Shown one piece after another: positions 1-8,491 of a DNA stretch of 33,356 bases (its first letter is position 1; each line of letters starts with the position of its first letter). Where the stretch lies: the NCBI GenBank assembly GCA_009927055.1, contig RFNS01000105.1, positions 1 to 33,356 on the forward strand, in the 5' to 3' direction. Origin of the DNA: Alphaproteobacteria bacterium. GTDB taxonomy: Bacteria > Pseudomonadota > Alphaproteobacteria > UBA9219 > RFNS01. A model generated the notes under the pieces. That model saw only the letters and a list, made by a program, of their open reading frames with translations. It did not search any database and had not been told where the DNA came from. A program made the position numbers and the translations under genes.

Positions 1-2293
1 GTTCCAGCCTGGCGCTGCTGTGCTCTGGCCCCTGGCCTTCATAGCCGTGCGGCAGCAGAAGGGTTAGGCCCGACAGGCGCAGCCATTTGGTTTCGGCGCT
101 GCTGATAAATTGATCGATAATCACCTGCGCGCCATTGGCAAAATCGCCAAACTGACCTTCCCAGCACACCAGCGCGTTGGGTTCGGCCAGGGTGAAGCCA
201 TAATCAAACCCCATCACAGCACATTCGCTGAGGGGGCTGTCGTGCACATCAAATTCGCAGGTTTGATCAGGGCGAATATTGTTCAGCGGCACAAATTTTT
301 TCTCAGATGATTGATCATGCAGCACCGAATGACGCTGGCTGAAGGTGCCGCGCCCACAATCCTGCCCTGAGAGACGCACCGGCGTGCCTTCAAGCAGCAG
401 CGTGCCAAAGGCCAAAGCTTCGGCCGTGGCCCAATCGATGCCCTGGCCGGTGTCAATCATCTCGCGGCGGGCATCCATCTGCTTCGCCACTTTGGGGTTA
501 ACATCAAAATTGTCAGGCACGCGCCCCAGGGCGGCCCCCACCTCACGCAGGGTGTGATCGGCCACACCTGTTTTGCCATCGCGATCATCGCTGGTGGCCT
601 GAAGCCCCAGCCATTTGCCTTCCAGCCAGTCGGCTTTATTCGGCTTATAATTTTTGGAGGCCTGAAAATCGGCCTCTAACCTCTCCATAAAATCGCGCTG
701 GATTTTGTCTGATTCAGCCATGCTCACGCTGCCTTCGGCGGCCAGCTTTTGGGCATAACGTTCGCGCGTGGTGGGCTGCTGGCGGATTTGCTTATACATC
801 ACCGGTTGGGTGAATGCCGGCTCGTCGCTCTCGTTATGGCCGTGGCGGCGATAGCAGACCATATCAATGACCATGTCATGCATAAACCGCTGGCGATATT
901 CGATGGCCAGGTTGGCGGCGAACAGCACGGCTTCAACATCATCGCCGTTCACGTGCAGAATGGGCGCCTGAATCATTTTCGCCACATCGCTGCAATAAAC
1001 GCCCGAGCGTGAGTAGTTGGGCGATGTTGTAAAACCAACCTGATTATTGATAACAAAATGAATGGTGCCGCCGGTGCGATAGCCGCGCAATTCAGACAGC
1101 ATCAGCGTTTCGGGCACCACGCCCTGGCCGGCAAAGGCGGCATCGCCATGAATAAGCAGGGCGCACACCGCGCGCATGGCATCGTCACTCACGCGGCGCG
1201 AGCCTGAAATTTGCTGTTGTTTGGCGCGCACGCGGCCCACCACCACGGGGTTCACAAATTCAAGATGCGAGGGGTTGGCGTTCATCGTCAGGTGAACGGT
1301 GTGCCCGCCAAAATCGCGATCAACGCTGGTGCCCATGTGGTATTTCACATCGCCCGAACCCTGCACACTGTCAGGATAGGCGGGCTGGCCCTGAAATTCG
1401 GCAAACATTTTGGTAAAGGGTTTGCCCAGCACGTTGGTCAGCATATTCAGGCGGCCGCGATGCGCCATGCCCACCACCACCTCGCGCAGGCCCAGCCTGG
1501 TGCCCTGATCGATCATGGCTTCGATGGCGGGGATCATCGCCTCGCCACCTTCCAGCCCAAAGCGTTTAGTGCCCACAAACTTGATTTGCAAAAATTTTTC
1601 AAAGGCTTCGGCGGCGGTCAGGCGTGATAAAGCGCTGATACGATATTCGCGCGAAAGATTGGGGCGCGGCGCCTCGATGCGTTCCTGCAGCCAGCCTTTT
1701 TCTTCGGCATGCAGCAGATGCATAAATTCAAAGCCAATGCTGCCGCAATAGGTGGCCTGCAATTTGGCCAAAATATCGCGCAAGGTGGTTTGGGTCAGGC
1801 CCAGCACGCCATCGATATAAATCGGGCGATCATAATCGCTTGGCGCAAAGCCATAATGTTCGGGTTGAAGTTCGGGCAGTTGCGGGGGCGGGGTGAGGCC
1901 GAGCGGGTCGAGATTCGCCTGCATATGCCCAATGGTGCGATAGGCGCGGATCAGCATCAGCGCACGCACACTATCGCGCGCGGCGGCCTGAATGGTGGCG
2001 GGGTCTGGGCTGGCGCCCCCTGCAGGAGCCGGGGCAGCCGCGGGTTTTCCGGCCTTGGCCGCTGGCTTTTCAATAATATTATCATTGCCAATGAAGCGGA
2101 GGGGTGGATTTTTAGACCACGACGGCCCGCTCACCTCCAGCCCAAGGGTGCGTGCATCATCATTCAGTTCGCGGAAAAAACTGGCCCAGCTGGGATCAAC
2201 ACTAGAGGGATTGAGAAGATATTGCTGATAAATTTCGGCCACAAAATCGGCATTGGCGGCAGAGAAGGGCAGGGGGGCGTTCGGCAGAGACAT
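1..2293 (-). CDS. sucA: 2-oxoglutarate dehydrogenase E1 component (3' end truncated by window edge)
   Basis: Reading the minus strand from ATG at 2291-2293 gives MSLPNAPLPFSAANADFVAEIYQQYLLNPSSVDPSWASFFRELN..., then ...GMAHRGRLNMLTNVLGKP..., ...GDVKYHMG..., and ...LLPHGYEGQGPEHSSARLE at the left edge. These are characteristic of SucA. The frame stays open to position 1. Confidence 0.97.
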   Translation of the reverse strand, partial: MSLPNAPLPFSAANADFVAEIYQQYLLNPSSVDPSWASFFRELNDDARTLGLEVSGPSWSKNPPLRFIGNDNIIEKPAAKAGKPAAAPAPAGGASPDPATIQAAARDSVRALMLIRAYRTIGHMQANLDPLGLTPPPQLPELQPEHYGFAPSDYDRPIYIDGVLGLTQTTLRDILAKLQATYCGSIGFEFMHLLHAEEKGWLQERIEAPRPNLSREYRISALSRLTAAEAFEKFLQIKFVGTKRFGLEGGEAMIPAIEAMIDQGTRLGLREVVVGMAHRGRLNMLTNVLGKPFTKMFAEFQGQPAYPDSVQGSGDVKYHMGTSVDRDFGGHTVHLTMNANPSHLEFVNPVVVGRVRAKQQQISGSRRVSDDAMRAVCALLIHGDAAFAGQGVVPETLMLSELRGYRTGGTIHFVINNQVGFTTSPNYSRSGVYCSDVAKMIQAPILHVNGDDVEAVLFAANLAIEYRQRFMHDMVIDMVCYRRHGHNESDEPAFTQPVMYKQIRQQPTTRERYAQKLAAEGSVSMAESDKIQRDFMERLEADFQASKNYKPNKADWLEGKWLGLQATSDDRDGKTGVADHTLREVGAALGRVPDNFDVNPKVAKQMDARREMIDTGQGIDWATAEALAFGTLLLEGTPVRLSGQDCGRGTFSQRHSVLHDQSSEKKFVPLNNIRPDQTCEFDVHDSPLSECAVMGFDYGFTLAEPNALVCWEGQFGDFANGAQVIIDQFISSAETKWLRLSGLTLLLPHGYEGQGPEHSSARLE

Positions 2294-2344
2294 GGGTCAC
2301 CTTGGCGAAAGGTTGAACAGGTTGCCCCCAGCGTACTGCAACCC

Positions 2345-3199
2345 CTAAGACGGATCAAGCAGGGCGGCGAGCGAAGAATGCAGCCCCATAATTTTTTTGG
2401 CGGCGGGCAGGGTTTTTCCATAAGAATATTTTTGCACATCAAGCAGTTGTCCAAACACAAAATTTTGCACTGGCGTATCGCGCGCGCCCACCATTTCAAC
2501 CCCGCGGCGCACTTGCTCCATCAGCGAGGCGGGCAGACGCAGGTGATAGGGGTTGCGGGCAATTTCGCCCCGATGCGCGCACAAGCCCTGCAGCATGGTG
2601 GTGACGTGCTGGGTCGATAACTCAATCAGCGTGTTGGGGTGTTCGTTGGCATGCCACCACTCTGTTAAAACAAGCTGGCATGAATAATCGGGCAGCATGG
2701 CCAGCGCATCCATGACCAGAAAATGCGTGCCGACATGCGCGGGGTGACCATCGTGCGCGTGGGGGAACATAAGATATTCTGGCCGCAGCTGCGCCAAAAT
2801 GGATGACAGCAGCTGTGTTTTTTTTCGCCACTCTGCAAAATGTTCCATGCGTTCGCTGATGTAAATATGACCAAAACTTCCGGGTGGCACATCGTGCAAC
2901 GCCATGCCCAGCTGCGCGCACGCCTGGGTGAGTTCGTGCGTGCGTCGCGGCCATGTTTCGGGGTTGCTGCCATAACTGAGGGGGATATTGACCAGTTGCG
3001 CCCCCACTTCCTGGCGCAGGCGCAGCGCCACACCCGCTACCAAACATTCATCATCGGGGTGGGGTGATATCATGGCCACCAAAGGCCGCTGGCTGGTCAG
3101 TGGTGGGGGAGATAAAGCCTGTTGAATCTCAGAATGTTGAATGCCTTCCTTAAACAGTTCTGAGAAGGATGTGACATAAGATTCTGGTGACCGCGGCAT
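2345..3199 (-). CDS. PIG-L/LmbE-family deacetylase
   Basis: 284-aa ORF with the PHPDDE signature (VAMISPHPDDECLVAGVALRLRQE) and a downstream HDGHPAH motif. Confidence 0.85.
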   Translation of the reverse strand: MPRSPESYVTSFSELFKEGIQHSEIQQALSPPPLTSQRPLVAMISPHPDDECLVAGVALRLRQEVGAQLVNIPLSYGSNPETWPRRTHELTQACAQLGMALHDVPPGSFGHIYISERMEHFAEWRKKTQLLSSILAQLRPEYLMFPHAHDGHPAHVGTHFLVMDALAMLPDYSCQLVLTEWWHANEHPNTLIELSTQHVTTMLQGLCAHRGEIARNPYHLRLPASLMEQVRRGVEMVGARDTPVQNFVFGQLLDVQKYSYGKTLPAAKKIMGLHSSLAALLDPS

Positions 3200-3396
3200 G
3201 TGTTACTATCGCAATCACACGCATGCTTGTCCAACCTCTTTCCTCTGTTAACAAAAAATAAAAAGCTGCGGCATGCCGGCCAAAATGCATCGCCTATTCT
3301 GCGCTTGCGAAAACACGCGCCGGCCTTTAACAGTAAGGTAAGTTTTGCCCCTCTAAGGTAATAGGCGGGGACAACCGGTGAAGGAGCGCCAAGTCC

Positions 3397-4653
3397 ATGA
3401 GCAAAAGCCAAAACAGTGACGCCAAAAATACGCTGTATTGCTCGTTCTGCGGCAAAAGCCAGCACGAGGTTCGCAAGCTGATTGCAGGCCCCACCGTGTT
3501 TATCTGCGATGAATGCGTTGACCTGTGCACCGATATTATCAACGAAGAAAGCAAAAGCGGTCTGGTCAAATCGCGCGAGGGCGTGCCCACCCCCAAGGAT
3601 ATTAAAAAGGTTTTAGATGACTATGTCATTGGGCAAGATCACGCCAAGCGCGTGCTTTCGGTGGCTGTTCACAACCACTATAAACGCCTGTCGCACGGGG
3701 CCAAAAGCAACGATTTGGAAATCGCCAAATCAAATATTTTGCTGATTGGGCCAACGGGTTCGGGCAAAACGCTGTTGGCGCAAACGCTGGCGCGCATTAT
3801 CGATGTGCCCTTCACCATGGCCGATGCCACCACGCTGACAGAGGCGGGTTATGTGGGCGAGGATGTTGAAAACATCATTTTGAAACTGCTGCAGGCGGCC
3901 GATTATAATGTCGAGCGTGCGCAGCGGGGCATTGTCTATATCGATGAAATCGACAAAATCAGCCGCAAATCAGATAACCCCTCCATCACGCGCGATGTGT
4001 CGGGCGAGGGTGTGCAGCAGGCGCTGCTGAAAATTATGGAAGGCACAACCGCCAGCGTGCCGCCCCAGGGTGGTCGCAAACACCCGCAGCAGGAATTTTT
4101 GCAGGTGGATACCACCAACATTCTGTTTATCTGCGGCGGGGCCTTTGCGGGGCTTGAGAAAATTATTGGCCAGCGCGGTCGCGGCACATCCATTGGCTTT
4201 GGGGCCGATGTGCGCGGGCCCGATGAACGCCGTGCGGGCGATATTCTGCGCGAGGTTGAGGCGGAAGATTTGCTGAAATTTGGCCTGATCCCCGAATTTA
4301 TTGGCCGTTTGCCCGTGGTGGCTACGCTGAATGATTTGGACGAAGCCGCGCTGATTGAAATTTTAACCAAGCCCAAAAATGCCATCTTGAAGCAGTATCA
4401 GCGCCTGTTTGATATGGAAGGCGTATCGCTGGAGTTTACCGAGGATGCCCTGACAGCCGTGGCCAAAAAGGCGATTGAGCGTAAAACCGGCGCCCGTGGC
4501 CTTCGCAGCATTATGGAAGGCATTTTACTGGAATCGATGTACGATCTGCCCGGCAGCGGCCACGAAAAGTGCATCGTGAACGGCGAAGTGGTCAACGGCA
4601 AAGCCCAGCCCCTGGTAGTGCACGGCAAAGAATCCCAAACCGCGAGCGCGTGA
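3397..4653 (+). CDS. clpX: ATP-dependent Clp protease ATP-binding subunit ClpX
   Basis: 418 aa. N-terminal Cys4 zinc finger ([11 protein letters not shown]...CDECVDLC), Walker [39 protein letters not shown]-like GGAG upstream. Confidence 0.98.
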   Translation: MSKSQNSDAKNTLYCSFCGKSQHEVRKLIAGPTVFICDECVDLCTDIINEESKSGLVKSREGVPTPKDIKKVLDDYVIGQDHAKRVLSVAVHNHYKRLSHGAKSNDLEIAKSNILLIGPTGSGKTLLAQTLARIIDVPFTMADATTLTEAGYVGEDVENIILKLLQAADYNVERAQRGIVYIDEIDKISRKSDNPSITRDVSGEGVQQALLKIMEGTTASVPPQGGRKHPQQEFLQVDTTNILFICGGAFAGLEKIIGQRGRGTSIGFGADVRGPDERRAGDILREVEAEDLLKFGLIPEFIGRLPVVATLNDLDEAALIEILTKPKNAILKQYQRLFDMEGVSLEFTEDALTAVAKKAIERKTGARGLRSIMEGILLESMYDLPGSGHEKCIVNGEVVNGKAQPLVVHGKESQTASA

Positions 4654-4654
4654 T

Positions 4655-5272
4655 TTATTTGTTCTCGAGTCCGTGGCGTGCGATAAAGCTAGTGTACATG
4701 AGTTGGAATACATTAAGTCTATTGGACATCATATCTACCCTGTCCGCCAACTCTCTTTTTGCGTTCGTCCATAAATCAAGACCAAGGCGCCTAGATAGGC
4801 CCTCTCCCAACACTTTTGATGCGAGTTCGGCTGCACATACACTCCAGCGCTTTTCCAAAGCAGCCTTGGTATTGGCTGCCAAAATCAAATCTTCTCGATT
4901 AGAGTGATAATATTTTTCAGCAAGCCTCTTCGCATATATCATATGGGCTTGAAGACCCCACTGGTCTATCACCCCCTCATGAGACTGGCCGAGCAGGATT
5001 TTTCTCCATTGATCATGCGCAAACAATGTGGCAGCATGATCCTCTATAGACGCAACGGTCTGATTGCTCTTAAGAAACCCATCGCTTTGCAGATAGTCAT
5101 TGAGGCGCGTGTATGCATTTTGATGCGCCTGAGCAAGTAAATTTTTTGCCCTATCGTCAAGCGACCCCATATTCTCAAGCTGTCCCTGAATTTCAAGTAA
5201 TATATCAAAGTCCAATGCCGACTTTGGGTGGCGCTCCAAAAGGTTAAGATAATCGTGTGCTGTCAGTGCCAT
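4655..5272 (-). CDS. hypothetical protein, 205 aa, predicted mostly helical
   Basis: Intact ORF with RBS-like AGGAG upstream of the ATG at 5270-5272. No family recognised. Visibly AT-richer than its neighbours. Confidence 0.75.
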   Translation of the reverse strand: MALTAHDYLNLLERHPKSALDFDILLEIQGQLENMGSLDDRAKNLLAQAHQNAYTRLNDYLQSDGFLKSNQTVASIEDHAATLFAHDQWRKILLGQSHEGVIDQWGLQAHMIYAKRLAEKYYHSNREDLILAANTKAALEKRWSVCAAELASKVLGEGLSRRLGLDLWTNAKRELADRVDMMSNRLNVFQLMYTSFIARHGLENK

Positions 5273-5459
5273 GGTTATTTTCTCCTGTTATGCTCTTGTT
5301 GTATCTTTTTTGTTGAACAAGGGCAACAACATTAATACTTTCGTATGTGTGCACTGCTCTTGCATTCCCCATTCAGCAGGGCCATCTTCATATTCAGATA
5401 CGGTTAACTTTCCTTGGGCACACTGGAAAATCAGCCGTTTAGCCCTTTTCAGGTGATCG

Positions 5460-7853
5460 ATGACCAGCAACATTTACCCCGTTTTACCCCTTCGTGATAT
5501 TGTGGTGTTCCCCCACATGATTGTGCCCCTGTTTGTGGGACGCGAAAAAAGCGTGCGCGCGCTGGAAGATGTGATGCAGGATGACAAGCACATTTTGCTG
5601 CTGACACAGAAAAACGCCTCGCAAGATGACCCTAATAAGGCTGATCTTTATGAGATTGGCACTATTGGCACCGTGCTCCAGCTTCTTAAGCTGCCCGATG
5701 GCACCGTGAAAGTGCTGGTGGAAGGGGGCGACAGGGCGCGCGTGGTGAAATTTACCGACAACCCCGAATTTTTTGAAGCGGTGGCCGAGCGCCTGCCCCA
5801 GCCGGAGCGTGAAGGCGATATGGAAGCCTTGCAGCGCGCCGTCATTGGTCAGTTTGAACAATATTTGAAACTGAACAAAAAAATTCCGCCCGAAGTGCTG
5901 GTATCGATCAATCAGATCGACGATGCCGCCAAGCTGGCCGATACGGTGGCCAGCCACCTGACCCTGAAGATTGCCGAGAAGCAGGCCCTGCTGGAGATTA
6001 CCAGCGTGACCGAGCGGCTGGAGAAAATTTACGCCCACATGGAGGGTGAAATTGGCGTGCTGCAGGTTGAGAAAAAAATCCGCACCCGCGTGAAAAAGCA
6101 GATGGAGAAAACTCAGCGCGAATATTATTTGAACGAGCAGCTGAAAGCCATTCAGAAAGAGCTGGGAGAAAACGAAGAAGGCAAAGATGAACTGGGCGAA
6201 CTGGAAGACAAAATTAAAAAATTGAAGCTGAGCAAGGAAGCGCGCGAGAAGGCGCAGGCCGAGCTGAAAAAACTGCGCAACATGTCGCCCATGTCGGCCG
6301 AAGCCACGGTGGTGCGCAATTATCTCGATTGGATCACCAATTTGCCATGGGGCAAGCGCACCAAAATTCGCCGCGATATTAAAGGCGCCGAAAAGGTGCT
6401 GAATGAAGATCATTACAGCCTTGAAAAAGTGAAGGAGCGCATTTTGGAATATCTGGCCGTGCAGCAGCGCCAGACCAAATTAAAAGGCCCCATTTTGTGT
6501 CTTGTGGGCCCGCCAGGCGTGGGGAAAACCAGCTTGGGTAAATCGATTGCCAAGGCCACAGGCCGCAATTTTGTGCGCATCAGCCTGGGTGGCGTGCGTG
6601 ATGAGGCTGAAATACGCGGCCATCGCCGCACCTATATTGGTTCGATGCCGGGGAAAATTATTCAAGGCATGAAAAAGGCCAAATCATCGAACCCCTTGGT
6701 GATGCTAGATGAGATTGATAAGCTGGGTGCCGACTGGCGCGGCGATCCATCCTCGGCCTTGCTAGAGGTGCTGGACCCCGAACAAAACAACAGCTTCAGC
6801 GATCATTATCTGGAAGTGGATTATGATTTATCAGATGTGATGTTTATTTGCACCGCCAACAGTTTGCGCATGCCGCAACCCTTGCTGGATCGTATGGAAG
6901 TGATCCGCCTTTCAGGCTACACCGAGGATGAGAAGGTGGAGATTTGCCGCATTCACCTGCTGCCAAAAGTGATTAAGCAGCACGCGTTGAAGGATGGCGA
7001 ATTTCATATCTCCGATGAAGCGCTGCGCGAGCTGATACGATATTACACGCGCGAAGCGGGCGTGCGTAACCTTGAACGCGAACTGGCCAACCTTGCGCGC
7101 AAGGCCGTGAAGGAAATTCTGACGCATGATCTTGATCATGTGAAAATTACCAAAGCCAACTTGGGCAAATATGCCGGCATCAAAAAATTCTTGTTCGGCG
7201 AGATTGAGCAGGAAGATTTGGTGGGCGTCACCACAGGTCTGGCATGGACAGAAGTGGGCGGCGATATTTTGTCGATCGAGGCGCTGGCCCTGCCCGGCAA
7301 GGGCCGCGTGATGACCACCGGCAAACTGGGTGAAGTGATGAAAGAATCGGTGCAGGCGGCCGAAAGTTATGTGAAGGCGCGCGCCATTGCCTTTGGCATT
7401 AAACCCACCTTTATGGAAAAACGCGATATCCACGTGCACGTGCCCGAAGGCGCCACACCCAAGGATGGGCCATCGGCCGGTGTGGCCATGGTGACCAGCA
7501 TTGTCTCGGTTCTGGCTGGCATTCCTGTGCGCAAAGATGTGGCGATGACCGGCGAAATTACGCTGCGTGGCCGCGTGCTGCCCATTGGCGGGTTGAAAGA
7601 AAAACTGCTGGCGGCGCTTCGTAGCGGTATAAAAATGGTGCTGATCCCCAAGGAAAACGAAAAAGACCTTGAAGAAATTCCTGATAATGTGAAAAAAGAT
7701 TTGACCATTGTGCCCATCAACACGGTTGATGAAGTGCTGAAAATTGCGCTGATGAAACCGCTGGTGCCCATTGAATGGGTTGAACCCGCCGAAGTGCCCA
7801 ACGTGCGCAACCCCAGCCTGGATGCGGGTGACGACGATATCATCAAGCACTGA
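5460..7853 (+). CDS. lon: ATP-dependent endopeptidase La (Lon)
   Basis: 797 aa. N-terminal LAN domain (YPVLPLRDIVVFPHMIVPLFVGR), Walker A GPPGVGKTS, catalytic PKDGPSAG, K in GLKEKLLAA. Confidence 0.98.
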   Translation: MTSNIYPVLPLRDIVVFPHMIVPLFVGREKSVRALEDVMQDDKHILLLTQKNASQDDPNKADLYEIGTIGTVLQLLKLPDGTVKVLVEGGDRARVVKFTDNPEFFEAVAERLPQPEREGDMEALQRAVIGQFEQYLKLNKKIPPEVLVSINQIDDAAKLADTVASHLTLKIAEKQALLEITSVTERLEKIYAHMEGEIGVLQVEKKIRTRVKKQMEKTQREYYLNEQLKAIQKELGENEEGKDELGELEDKIKKLKLSKEAREKAQAELKKLRNMSPMSAEATVVRNYLDWITNLPWGKRTKIRRDIKGAEKVLNEDHYSLEKVKERILEYLAVQQRQTKLKGPILCLVGPPGVGKTSLGKSIAKATGRNFVRISLGGVRDEAEIRGHRRTYIGSMPGKIIQGMKKAKSSNPLVMLDEIDKLGADWRGDPSSALLEVLDPEQNNSFSDHYLEVDYDLSDVMFICTANSLRMPQPLLDRMEVIRLSGYTEDEKVEICRIHLLPKVIKQHALKDGEFHISDEALRELIRYYTREAGVRNLERELANLARKAVKEILTHDLDHVKITKANLGKYAGIKKFLFGEIEQEDLVGVTTGLAWTEVGGDILSIEALALPGKGRVMTTGKLGEVMKESVQAAESYVKARAIAFGIKPTFMEKRDIHVHVPEGATPKDGPSAGVAMVTSIVSVLAGIPVRKDVAMTGEITLRGRVLPIGGLKEKLLAALRSGIKMVLIPKENEKDLEEIPDNVKKDLTIVPINTVDEVLKIALMKPLVPIEWVEPAEVPNVRNPSLDAGDDDIIKH

Positions 7854-7911
7854 TGATTCAGGGTGACCGCTGCAACAGGCGGAAATGCTGGGTTTGTCAA
7901 GTGACGTGACA

Positions 7912-7940
7912 TTGACAGGTTTTTCATTTGGGCTTTTACT
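7912..7940 (+). promoter_or_regulatory. candidate sigma70-type promoter of hupB
   Basis: TTGACA (7912-7917), exactly 17 nt, then TTTACT (7935-7940), about 80 nt upstream of the HU start. Confidence 0.5.
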
Positions 7941-8020
7941 TTGTCTCAATCGCAGGGAATCATTGGTCTGCAGGTGTCAGGTCAGTTTGCTGCGAATAAC
8001 TTCACCCAGGGAGAAAGCCC

Positions 8021-8329
8021 GTGAACAAAATGGAATTTGTAGCGGCCGTTGCAGAGTCAAAAGCATTGGCCAAAATGGACATGTCAAAAGCAAGCGTTGC
8101 CGCTGTGATTGACACCACCTTTGAAGTGATCGAAGCCGCGCTGAAAAAAGGCGATGAAGTTCGTCTGGTTGGCTTTGGCAACTTCTATGTGTCTGAGCGC
8201 AAAGCCGGCAAGGGCCGTAATCCGCAAACAGGCGAAGAAATCAAAATCAAAGCCAGCAAACAGCCAAAATTCCGCGCCGGCAAGCAGCTGAAAGACAGCG
8301 TGAACGGCAAAGCAGGCAAAAAGAAATAA
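8021..8329 (+). CDS. hupB: HU family DNA-binding protein
   Basis: 102 aa starting at GTG: MNKMEFVAAVAE...VRLVGFGNFYVSERKAGKGRNPQTGEEIKIKASKQPKFRAGKQLKDSVN, a classic HU fold. Directly downstream of lon, as in many proteobacteria. Confidence 0.95.
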   Translation: MNKMEFVAAVAESKALAKMDMSKASVAAVIDTTFEVIEAALKKGDEVRLVGFGNFYVSERKAGKGRNPQTGEEIKIKASKQPKFRAGKQLKDSVNGKAGKKK

Positions 8330-8355
8330 GCTTTTTCGTTGTTTGTTCTTGTGGG

Positions 8356-8384
8356 GGCCGCGCCGTTGTGCGCGGCCTTTTTTT
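8356..8384 (+). terminator. Rho-independent terminator after hupB
   Basis: Perfect 8-bp stem GGCCGCGC/GCGCGGCC with loop CGTTGT, followed by seven T. Confidence 0.9.
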
Positions 8385-8491
8385 ATCAGCTTTTTTGATC
8401 AGTCTCTGGCCTTTTTCCGCTCAGGTAGCGGGGAAGGTGGCCAGCCTTTTATTCTCTTGATGGATGTTGAATAGCTGTCGGACTAAGTCGC

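Noticed and set aside
1211-1627. His-rich plus-strand ORF of 138 aa (MLLFGAHAAHHHGVHKFKM...)
   Set aside because: It is antisense to well-supported sucA. The His richness is a by-product of reading the complementary strand of conserved codons.
1709-2620. 303-aa plus-strand ORF
   Set aside because: It spans sucA and the PIG-L gene on the opposite strand and has no recognisable domain. Shadow ORF.
5484-6413. 309-aa Phe/His/Gln-rich minus-strand ORF
   Set aside because: Antisense of lon. Low-complexity composition typical of shadow ORFs.
6912-7949. 345-aa minus-strand ORF
   Set aside because: Antisense of the lon protease domain, no plausible fold.
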